NCBI RefSeq assembly: GCF_042683685.1
Contig: NZ_JBHUOP010000003.1
Span: 1-64,000, forward strand
Length of the DNA stretch: 64,000 bases
Direction of reading: 5' to 3'
From: Timonella corticicola
Lineage (GTDB): Bacteria; Actinomycetota; Actinomycetes; Actinomycetales; Cellulomonadaceae
Shown here in pieces: positions 7,396 to 15,476 of this stretch (within the stretch, counting starts at the first letter, position 1; each line of letters opens with the position of its first letter). Both the position numbers and the translations under genes were made by a program. A model generated the notes under the pieces. The model was not told the origin of the DNA. It saw only the letters and a program-made list of their open reading frames with translations, and did not search any database.

Positions 7396-8682
7396 TCAGT
7401 CAACCAGCTGGTGACGGATGATCGTGTGCTCACGACCAGGTCCGGTGCCGATCGACGAGATTCGTGCACCAGACATGTCCTCAAGCGCGAGAACGTACTT
7501 CTGTGCGTTCACCGGAAGATCCTCAAACTTCTGGACCCCGAAGATGTCCTCAGTCCAGCCTGGGAAGTACTCGTAGATGGGCTTTGCGTGGTGGTATGCC
7601 GACTGATCGGTTGGCATCTCGTTGTATCGGACGCCGTCTACGTCATAGGCAACACACACTGGGATCTGTTCGATACCGGTCAGCACGTCAAGCTTGGTCA
7701 ACACGATGTCGGTCAAACCGTTTACGCGGGACGAATAGCGGGCGACAACGGCGTCGTACCAGCCACAACGGCGGGCACGGCCCGTCGTCACCCCGAACTC
7801 GCCGCCGGTCTTCTGCAGGTAGATACCCATCTCGTCGAAAAGCTCGGTTGGGAACGGACCCTCACCAACGCGGGTAGTGTACGCCTTGATGACGCCGATG
7901 ACGCGGTCGATGCGGGTTGGCCCGACCCCGGCACCCGTGCACACGCCACCAGCGGTGGCGTTGGACGAGGTGACGAAGGGGTAAGTACCGTGGTCAACGT
8001 CCAGCATCGTGGCCTGTCCGCCCTCGAACAGGACGGTCTTTCCCTCATCGAGGGCCGTGTTGAGCACAAGCGACGTGTCGCACACCATGGGGCGTAGACG
8101 CTCAGCCAAGCCCAGCAGTTCCTGAACGATCTCCTCGATGAGGACCTCGCGGCGGTTGTACACCTTCACCAGCAGTTGGTTCTTCTGCTCCAGGGCACCC
8201 TCGACCTTTGCGCGGAGGATCTTCTCATCGAACAGGTCCCACACGCGGATACCCACGCGGTTGATCTTGTCGGAGTAGGTTGGACCGATTCCACGACCAG
8301 TCGTACCGATGCGACGCTTACCCAGGAATCGTTCGGAGACCTTGTCCATGGTGCGGTTGTACGACGGGATCACATGGGCGGAGCCGGAAATCAACAGCTT
8401 CGAGGTGTCTACACCACGGGCTTCGAGTGCATCGAGTTCCTCATAGAGAACCTCAATGTCGATGACAACCCCGTTACCGATGACCGGGATGACGCCCGGG
8501 GAGAGAATTCCAGAGGGAAGCAGGTGCAGCGCGTACTTTTCACCGTCAATGACCACGGTGTGCCCGGCGTTGTTACCGCCGTTGAACTTCACGACGTAGT
8601 CAACCTGCGATCCGAGTTGGTCGGTTGCTTTGCCCTTGCCTTCGTCTCCCCACTGGGAACCGATGACTACTACGGCTGGCAT
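7396..8682 (-). CDS. purA: Adenylosuccinate synthetase
   Basis: GTP-dependent first step from IMP to AMP. The 428-residue form begins MPAVVVIGSQWGDEGKGKAT, containing the GDEGKGK phosphate loop, followed by GGNNAGHTVV; the other family blocks are seen as IGTTGRGIGPTY and TTGRARRCGW. The ATG at 8682 gives the standard length; the in-frame extension to 8793 adds residues not found in the family. No clear Shine-Dalgarno precedes it. The long leader (to about 8840) contains a TTAGTCA/TGACTAA dyad that may be an operator. Confidence 0.97.
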   Translation of the reverse strand: MPAVVVIGSQWGDEGKGKATDQLGSQVDYVVKFNGGNNAGHTVVIDGEKYALHLLPSGILSPGVIPVIGNGVVIDIEVLYEELDALEARGVDTSKLLISGSAHVIPSYNRTMDKVSERFLGKRRIGTTGRGIGPTYSDKINRVGIRVWDLFDEKILRAKVEGALEQKNQLLVKVYNRREVLIEEIVQELLGLAERLRPMVCDTSLVLNTALDEGKTVLFEGGQATMLDVDHGTYPFVTSSNATAGGVCTGAGVGPTRIDRVIGVIKAYTTRVGEGPFPTELFDEMGIYLQKTGGEFGVTTGRARRCGWYDAVVARYSSRVNGLTDIVLTKLDVLTGIEQIPVCVAYDVDGVRYNEMPTDQSAYHHAKPIYEYFPGWTEDIFGVQKFEDLPVNAQKYVLALEDMSGARISSIGTGPGREHTIIRHQLVD

Positions 8683-9095
8683 TGGATGTACCCACTTTCG
8701 GCTGCCGCTGCGTATGCATGAAGAAAAGGCAGCCTTCGGAGTCTGGGCCATCCCTCTTGGAAAGCCGGGCGGCAGACATCCCCGATTTCCCATACGAGTT
8801 TACCGGTCTTTTGCCGATTAGTCAGGGTGACATTGACTAAGTTTCTGCGTTTCACGGGCCTGTCACCAGAGGCCCACGATGCATGGGAAAGATGCATACG
8901 CATGGTTCAACAAGTCCCGCCACTGGAACCACCCACCCAGGCACTACTCAACGATGCACGAAATGGGCTACAGTAACCTCTACGTGCGGATTCACCCAGC
9001 ACCACCGACACACCCCTCTTGAGATTTCACCCAAGAATCGGACAAACTGGGCGTAGACTTGCAGTATCTCCTCCATGCGTTCGGTAAGGAACAAC
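8683..9095. other. purA leader and promoter region, no gene seen
   Basis: About 410 bases hold the divergent promoters of purA and the STAS gene. The only marked element is a dyad TTAGTCA (8818-8824) / TGACTAA (8834-8840) with a nine-base spacer, suitable for a regulator of purA. No coding frame has support. Confidence 0.5.
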
Positions 9096-9446
9096 ATGCC
9101 CGAAGATCACGTGCACGATACCGCCACCCCCACCTGCCCTCAGGTTCAGGTGCGGCTCGCCACGGACTCCGCCACGGTCGTCCTCTCCGGCGAATTTGGC
9201 CCAGAAGTGCAGTCCTGTCTGGAATACGCGCTACGGCAGCTTCGCCCAATCAGAAAGCCCATCACCGTTGATGCGCAAGACCTCACGTTCATTTCCTCAT
9301 CAGGGATCATGACGCTCGGTGCTTTCGCTCGCGCACACTCCCACGAGGTGACGCTGCGAAACGTGACCCCGTCCATGCTGTTGATCCTACAGATCAGCAC
9401 CCTCATCGACTTCGTGACCATCGAACCGGCACACCTAGCTCACTGA
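9096..9446 (+). CDS. STAS-domain protein (anti-sigma factor antagonist-like)
   Basis: A 116-residue single-domain protein. Residues about 14-110 match a STAS fold: a strand ATVVLSGEFG, then the phosphorylation-loop region DAQDLTFISSSGIMTLGAF, where the SSSG serines correspond to the site phosphorylated by anti-sigma kinases in RsbV/SpoIIAA. ATG at 9096 follows TAAGGA by five bases and is preferred to 9075. No anti-sigma kinase or sigma factor gene is next to it, so any partner would be encoded elsewhere; the role in a partner-switching stress pathway is inferred from the fold. Confidence 0.75.
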   Translation: MPEDHVHDTATPTCPQVQVRLATDSATVVLSGEFGPEVQSCLEYALRQLRPIRKPITVDAQDLTFISSSGIMTLGAFARAHSHEVTLRNVTPSMLLILQISTLIDFVTIEPAHLAH

Positions 9447-9581
9447 CCCCCTCGGCGACCTGAACGCCCGGGCGCATCTAACGCAAACTAACTGAACCGT
9501 CACTGCCTACTTCCCTCACCTTAGACCCCGACGGGCTGTTACCACACGCCTGCGCGGCAACGCAGAGTCCCCCAAGACAAA

Positions 9582-9618
9582 ACAGGAGGCATCCCCCAAT
9601 TGAGGGGATGCCTCCTGT
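9582..9618 (-). terminator. fba terminator
   Basis: A perfect 15-bp stem (arms 9582-9596 and 9604-9618, loop of seven) after the fba stop, followed on the minus strand by a T-rich stretch. Confidence 0.9.
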
Positions 9619-9648
9619 CTTTGAGTTAGAAACCCGTTTAGGATGTCA

Positions 9649-10668
<1,020 letters not shown>

Positions 10669-10990
10669 CGAAAAACTCCTGAAAGAAGGGGATTGAAACG
10701 AATGTTCGCAACCATTTTGTCACAAACATTCATCTTCAATCGTAGGCCGTTCGACCCGTGAGCACTAGTCGCTGTCCGGTTGAGTTGCGTTGCCGCAGGC
10801 GTTGCCTGCTTTTTGCTGATCACCGACGATTCGGCCAATTGATCGCACTCGGCCATTCTGTGCAGAGCATGGGTTGCGCTGGGTTTCGACTCTGCGCTGT
10901 CTGAGCCAAGCCTAGGTTCATCTTCCCAGCGAAAGCAGGCGGTTGTGAACTATTCGCGGCTGTCGGCACTGAGCCGACCCCACGACGCGA
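10669..10990. other. fba upstream region, no gene seen
   Basis: About 320 bases that should carry the fba promoter. A GAATGTT...AACATTC pair of words (about 10699-10734) could be an operator. No coding frame or RNA gene was recognised. Confidence 0.45.
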
Positions 10991-11023
10991 GAAGGCTCCC
11001 GCGCGCGACGCGCGGGAGCCTTC
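10991..11023 (-). terminator. Terminator of the first secreted paralogue
   Basis: A perfect 15-bp stem (arms 10991-11005 and 11009-11023, three-base loop) lies 24 bp past the stop of the 11047-11832 gene. Confidence 0.88.
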
Positions 11024-11046
11024 ATTTGACTTTGGGTGGGGCTTTG

Positions 11047-11832
11047 TCAGCCCTGTCCAGCCTTGACTGAAGTGGTCTTGAGCTTGCTGACCTTGTACTT
11101 CTTACCGGACTTGGAAACCTCGAAGGTAAGACCATAGACCTTGGAGCCCTTGAGGTACGTCAAACTGCAGGCGCCCTTCTTACTGGTGATCTCCGCACAG
11201 GAAATCGCGCGGACATTTGCCTTTGCCTTCTTGTATTTCTTGCCGAAGTTGTTGATCTTCTTCAGGTTTGCCTTGGAACCCGTGACGGCGGTTGCCTTCT
11301 TGCCCTTGGCAAGTTGAGCGCCGAGGTTATGGACTGCCTTCACGTAGCCAGCAGTCTTACCCTTGTTGATCTTGAGCTTCTTGGACTTTTTGTTCCACGT
11401 GGCTGTCATGGTGCGGTACTCCGAGGTGTTGCCCTTGTACTGGAGCAGCGTACCGAGTTCGACAACGCCCTTCTTGGAGACGCTCAGAACACCCGAGAAG
11501 ACATCCTTCCCGATAACCGAAGAGGACAGAAGCTTTCCCTTTGAGTTCGCGACCACGAGATGGTTTGTCGTGGTGTAGTCCTCATTGAAGCAGTGAACGG
11601 AGTAAACATACTCCTTACCCTTGTTCGGGTGAACGTTTCCCTGTTTTGCTTGGGCCTCTTTCGCAGTGAGCTTCTTTCCCCCATAGATGCTTGAACAGTT
11701 CTTTGGAAGATCAAAGGACTTTGGCGCAGCCTGTGCTGCTACTGGTGCGGCAACAACCGTTGCGGCAGCGAGAACGCCCGTGATGACGAGCGACGTAATT
11801 TTCTTCATGAGATTAAATAAACCATGTTTCAC
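11047..11832 (-). CDS. Secreted lysine-rich protein, paralogue A
   Basis: A 261-residue protein of no family I recognise. It has a Sec signal peptide (MKKITSLVITGVLAAATVV, likely cleavage after AQA near residue 36) and a mature part very rich in lysine. Four cysteines (in NCSSIYG, VHCFNED, ISCAEIT, GACSLTY) could form two disulfides. The C-terminal half shares a clear motif series with the neighbouring 11928-12695 gene: AVTGSKANL, then GKKYKKAK, a Cys pair about ten residues apart, and SKSGKKYKVSKLKT. GTG at 11832 has AGGA seven bases upstream; a start at ATG 11808 would also give an intact signal peptide. Function unknown; probably a surface or released basic protein. Confidence 0.85.
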   Translation of the reverse strand: MKHGLFNLMKKITSLVITGVLAAATVVAAPVAAQAAPKSFDLPKNCSSIYGGKKLTAKEAQAKQGNVHPNKGKEYVYSVHCFNEDYTTTNHLVVANSKGKLLSSSVIGKDVFSGVLSVSKKGVVELGTLLQYKGNTSEYRTMTATWNKKSKKLKINKGKTAGYVKAVHNLGAQLAKGKKATAVTGSKANLKKINNFGKKYKKAKANVRAISCAEITSKKGACSLTYLKGSKVYGLTFEVSKSGKKYKVSKLKTTSVKAGQG

Positions 11833-11927
11833 AGATAGTTCCTAGTTGATTCCTAGCGAATACGCACCTTGTGTTTTCTGACATGGAGCGCTGTTTTCCA
11901 GCCGAGCGGGGATGAGTTCACCCACCG

Positions 11928-12695
11928 CTAGCCACCGAAGGCATCCGCAACAACCACCCGGACAGAGGTTGCCTTGTACTTGGACCCGCTCTTGGTCAGA
12001 TTGAACAGCGCGTAATGCCCCTTGTTTCCCTTGTAGAAAACGACCGCACACTTGCCCTTGGTTTTCGAGACGTAGTCGCAATACACGTTCTGCTGTTTGG
12101 CTGCCGCGAACTTCTTACCGTGCGACTTCAGCTTCGAGAGGTTGGCCTTCGATCCGGTAACCGCCGTGATCTTCGCATTCGCCCTCATCTGTGCGGACAG
12201 ACTGTGGGTGGCTTTCACATATCCGGGGATAGCCTCTTTTGTGACCACGGTGTTCTTGGCCTTGGCATTCCATTTGATGACGTACGGACGATCGTAGGAG
12301 ACCTTCTTGTACTGGTCGAATACCCGAATCTTGATACCGCCCGATGTGGATACGCTCTTGAGTTCCGCGTGGTCCGCTCCAGTCAGGACATCAGCCGTAA
12401 GCGCCTTACCACTCGCACTCGCGATGACGACCACGGGCCGAGGCTTCTTGCTACGTCCGTCGGTGCAGTTGAGTACGTAGGCGTACTCCGTTCCCGAACG
12501 CGGATGAAGGTCTGCAGGCTTTACGGTCACGCCCCATCGACTAAAGTCAGATGCTGACGCTGTGCTTCCCATGGATGCCTGGCACGCTTTGGGAAGCGTG
12601 TAGGTTCGCGGTGCTGCCGAAGCTGGTGTGGCGATAAGCCCTATCGACATTACGGTTGCCGCGATAGTCGCGGCAAGGATTCTACGCACAGTCAT
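11928..12695 (-). CDS. Secreted lysine-rich protein, paralogue B
   Basis: A 255-residue exported protein starting MTVRRILAATIAATVMSIGL with predicted cleavage after ASA near residue 27. It is a tandem paralogue of the next gene: both open with a T/DLPKxC motif, carry AxTGSKANL, GKKFAAAK, a Cys-x(9)-Cys pair (CDYVSKTKGKC) and end with SGSKYKATSVR. Four cysteines sit at equivalent places. The 95 bp between the genes contain no strong terminator, so they may be cotranscribed. No enzymatic motif was seen. Confidence 0.85.
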   Translation of the reverse strand: MTVRRILAATIAATVMSIGLIATPASAAPRTYTLPKACQASMGSTASASDFSRWGVTVKPADLHPRSGTEYAYVLNCTDGRSKKPRPVVVIASASGKALTADVLTGADHAELKSVSTSGGIKIRVFDQYKKVSYDRPYVIKWNAKAKNTVVTKEAIPGYVKATHSLSAQMRANAKITAVTGSKANLSKLKSHGKKFAAAKQQNVYCDYVSKTKGKCAVVFYKGNKGHYALFNLTKSGSKYKATSVRVVVADAFGG

Positions 12696-12840
12696 AGCCC
12701 CTCAATTCTCTGTGTGTATCTCAGGCAGGCCCTGGCAAGGGTGCCACCAGTTCCCTACGATATCCGTGAGATTGGGCTGAAACTGGCTGTTTTGCGTTCT
12801 TTCGCCCGCCAGAAGGATGGGCACATCTATCCGCTGGAGA

Positions 12841-13584
12841 TTAGCGCGGAATATCGGCGTTCTGAACAATCCACGAGTGCATGGCAATCGCGGCAGCAGC
12901 ACCAGCATTGATTGATCGAGTTGAACCGAACTGCGTGATGTGCAGGATATCGGTCGAGATCGCCTGCGCTTCAGACGTCAACCCTGACTTCTCCTGCCCA
13001 AAGACGAGCACGGCGTTTTCTGGAAACTGGTATCCCTCGATGGGGATCGAGCCATCAATATTGTCGATTCCAATGACCTGCAGTCCAGCATTGTCCGCGT
13101 ACTGTGCAAACTCCTCGGCTGATTCATGATGCCGTACGTGCTGGTAGCGATCGGTCACCATCGCTCCACGCCTATTCCAACGGCGCCGCCCGATGATGTG
13201 AACCTCTTTGACGGCGAACGCGTTGGCCGTGCGAACGACCGAACCGATGTTGAGATCATGACCCCAGTTCTCGATTGCGATGTGCAACGGATGGCGGTGC
13301 TCATCCAGGTCAGCGATGATCGCTTCCATGGTCCAGTATCGGTACTGGTCGATCACGTTACGGCGGTCGCCATCACGCAACAACTCAGGGTCGAAACGCG
13401 CGTCTAGCTCGCCCTCGTCGTCACGGGGCCATTCAGGTTCTCCTCCGGGCCACGGTCCGACACCAACCACATGATCATCACGGTCCTCGCCTTGGGCCTC
13501 CCCGGGTATTTCCAATGACGACTGAGCACTATTTGCATCCACCACCCATCCATTGTGCCAAGGATGCACCCTTGACCCGTACAC
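12841..13584 (-). CDS. SpoU/TrmH-family RNA methyltransferase
   Basis: A 2'-O-ribose methyltransferase of the SPOUT knot fold using S-adenosylmethionine on tRNA or rRNA. The three SpoU motifs are visible: NWGHDLNIGSVVRTANAF (motif 1), the ENAVLVFGQEKSGLT stretch (motif 2) and STRSINAGAAAAIAMHSWI (motif 3). The equivalent gene lies near pyrE in mycobacteria. The open frame extends to 13644, but the upstream part runs into an intergenic repeat (13645-13670) and matches nothing; GTG at 13584 is proposed, giving 247 residues. The exact start and the target nucleotide are uncertain. Confidence 0.88.
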   Translation of the reverse strand: MYGSRVHPWHNGWVVDANSAQSSLEIPGEAQGEDRDDHVVGVGPWPGGEPEWPRDDEGELDARFDPELLRDGDRRNVIDQYRYWTMEAIIADLDEHRHPLHIAIENWGHDLNIGSVVRTANAFAVKEVHIIGRRRWNRRGAMVTDRYQHVRHHESAEEFAQYADNAGLQVIGIDNIDGSIPIEGYQFPENAVLVFGQEKSGLTSEAQAISTDILHITQFGSTRSINAGAAAAIAMHSWIVQNADIPR

Positions 13585-13644
13585 GTCCGTGTCCCGCCAC
13601 GGCTCGATGGGGCAAAACAGTCCGCATACGCATGCTTTGTCCAC

Positions 13645-13670
13645 GCACCCGGATCAAAAATAGCCCACCG
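13645..13670. repeat. Half copy of a long-hairpin repeat
   Basis: These 26 bases match the right arm of the hairpin at 55422-55488 at 24 of 26 positions (ending CAAAAATAGCCCACCG), but the other arm is not clearly present. It lies in the gap between the methyltransferase and the HAD gene. Confidence 0.6.
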
Positions 13671-13847
13671 AGGCAGGTGCGCTGCTGGAAGCGTCCGTAT
13701 CGTCGCGAAGCAGGTGGGTAACGCCCGGCCAAATGGAGCGTGTTGCCAAAACCATCCGTGTCGTCGCCAATCGGCAAACGTGTGACTTACCCGACCAGAC
13801 CTGCGAAACTGGATTCAGACAACCCCACAAGAAAGGGAGGCAGCACA

Positions 13848-14621
13848 ATGACTCGAGTCATCGAATCCTGGCTGACCGATATGGACGGCGTTCTCGTGCA
13901 CGAGGGGTATGCGATCCCCGGCGCGCCCGAGTTCATCGCGAAACTGCGCGAGAAGGATCGTCCATTCCTCATCCTGACCAACAACTCGATCTTCACACCG
14001 CGCGACCTGCGCGCACGCCTTGCAGCCTCGGGAATCGACGTACCCGAGGAGGCCATCTGGACCTCAGCACTCGCAACGGCATCGTTCTGTGCGGATCAGA
14101 ACCCTGACGGTTCCGCCTACGTCATCGGCGAGGCAGGCCTCACCACCGCGCTCTACGAGGTCGGCTACACCATGACCGAATCCAACCCCGACTACGTTGT
14201 CCTCGGTGAAACCCGCACGTACTCGTTCGAGGCGATCACCAAGGCAGTGCGACTCATCAACGACGGCGCACGCTTCATCTGCACCAACCCAGATGCCACG
14301 GGACCTTCCCAAGAGGGGCCTCTTCCTGCCACCGGTGCGGTCGCGGCGATGATCACGAAGGCGACGGGACGCAAACCATACTTTGTGGGCAAGCCAAACC
14401 CCATGATGTTCCGCTCCGCACTCAACCGCATCGATGCACATTCCGAGGTCACAGCCATGATCGGTGACCGCATGGACACCGATGTGGTTGCGGGCATTGA
14501 GGCGGGCCTGCAAACCTTCCTCGTCATGACCGGCTCCACAAAAGCGGAGGACGTGGACAAGTATCCGTTCCGTCCATCCTCGATCAAGGACTCAATCGCT
14601 GACCTGATCGACCTCATCTGA
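13848..14621 (+). CDS. HAD-IIA family hydrolase (NagD-like phosphatase)
   Basis: A 257-residue phosphatase of the haloacid dehalogenase superfamily. Motif I is LTDMDGVL with Asp11 and Asp13; motif II is LILTNNS near residue 45; the lysine is in FVGKPNPMMF near 182; motif IV is MIGDRMDTDVVAG near 205. The large C2-type cap between motifs II and III marks the NagD/PGP subgroup. ATG at 13848 is supported by GGGAGG seven bases upstream; the 36 codons before it have no support. The substrate is unknown, probably a small phosphorylated metabolite. Confidence 0.92.
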   Translation: MTRVIESWLTDMDGVLVHEGYAIPGAPEFIAKLREKDRPFLILTNNSIFTPRDLRARLAASGIDVPEEAIWTSALATASFCADQNPDGSAYVIGEAGLTTALYEVGYTMTESNPDYVVLGETRTYSFEAITKAVRLINDGARFICTNPDATGPSQEGPLPATGAVAAMITKATGRKPYFVGKPNPMMFRSALNRIDAHSEVTAMIGDRMDTDVVAGIEAGLQTFLVMTGSTKAEDVDKYPFRPSSIKDSIADLIDLI

Positions 14622-14662
14622 CCTGTCGCTGCTCTCGCAGCGGATACCGCATTACTGACGAC

Positions 14663-14707
14663 GAGCCCCTGCCTTCCAGCGCATCGTGCGCAGGAGGACA
14701 GGGGCTC
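14663..14707. terminator. Terminator between HAD gene and pyrE
   Basis: GAGCCCCTG (14663-14671) pairs with CAGGGGCTC (14699-14707) around an inner GCGC-rich helix. It lies between converging genes and its 5' flank carries the GACGACGAG word of the dispersed element. Confidence 0.8.
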
Positions 14708-14735
14708 GCGTTGTTTTACGTTATGGGGTGGTTCG

Positions 14736-15314
14736 TCAGAACAGATCGAGGTCCGCGAGGTCGAACAGGTAGTGGTACGAGACATCGTAGGCTTCGATTT
14801 TCTCGCGGGCGCCGGTGTCGCGGTCAACGATCGTCGCCACGGCGACAACCTCTGCGCCCGCTTCACGGCAGGCTTCGATTGCGGCGATTGGCGAGCCACC
14901 GGTGGTTGTGGTGTCTTCGAGAACCACTACGCGGCGTCCATTGATATCTGGCCCTTCGATCTGACGCTGCATACCGTGTGCCTTCGCTGCCTTACGCACA
15001 ACGAACGCATCGAGATCGAGACCACGCGATGCCGCCGCATGTAGCAACGCGGTTGCGATCGGGTCAGCGCCAAGCGTCAGTCCACCAACAGCGTCAATTT
15101 CACCAGGGCCAAGCCCAGCCTCTTCAAGGGCATCTAGCAGGACATGTCCGATCAGTGGCGCTGCACGGTGGTGCAGAGTCGCACGACGCAGATCAACGTA
15201 GTAGTCGGCTTCCTTGCCGGAAGACAGAGTCACCTTTCCGTGGACAACAGAGAGTTCCTTGATGAGGTCGCGGAGTTGTTCGCGGGGCGTTGGAGAAAGC
15301 ACAGTATCAGTCAC
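14736..15314 (-). CDS. pyrE: Orotate phosphoribosyltransferase
   Basis: Converts orotate and PRPP to orotidine 5'-phosphate in pyrimidine synthesis. The 192-residue protein has the N-terminal SSGKEADYYVDLRR block, which binds orotate, and the PRPP motif VVVLEDTTTTGGSPIAAI near residue 125, with the catalytic VRKAAKAHG loop between them. An inverted repeat GTCTCT-N6-AGAGAC at 15353-15370, 39 bp upstream, could be an operator. Confidence 0.96.
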   Translation of the reverse strand: MTDTVLSPTPREQLRDLIKELSVVHGKVTLSSGKEADYYVDLRRATLHHRAAPLIGHVLLDALEEAGLGPGEIDAVGGLTLGADPIATALLHAAASRGLDLDAFVVRKAAKAHGMQRQIEGPDINGRRVVVLEDTTTTGGSPIAAIEACREAGAEVVAVATIVDRDTGAREKIEAYDVSYHYLFDLADLDLF

Positions 15315-15393
15315 GCTTCTAAGCGTACCTGTTGGCGCACAAAGGATATGTGGTCTCTCAACCTAGAGACATCGTAGAAAACGAGAGAACGCA

Positions 15394-15448
15394 AAAGGCT
15401 GCGGTGGACGCTCTGGTTTTCATACCATTGAGATCTACCGCAGCCTTT
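15394..15448 (-). terminator. Terminator of the HtaA gene
   Basis: AAAGGCTGCGGT (15394-15405) pairs perfectly with ACCGCAGCCTTT (15437-15448) around a 31-base loop, 28 bp past the HtaA stop on the minus strand. Confidence 0.75.
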
Positions 15449-15476
15449 CAATGTTGGCTGGCGCAGGCTAGATTCT

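Noticed and set aside
13585..13644. N-terminal extension of the SpoU methyltransferase
   Set aside because: The extra 20 residues match nothing, and the sequence beyond borders on an intergenic repeat; GTG 13584 is a simpler start.
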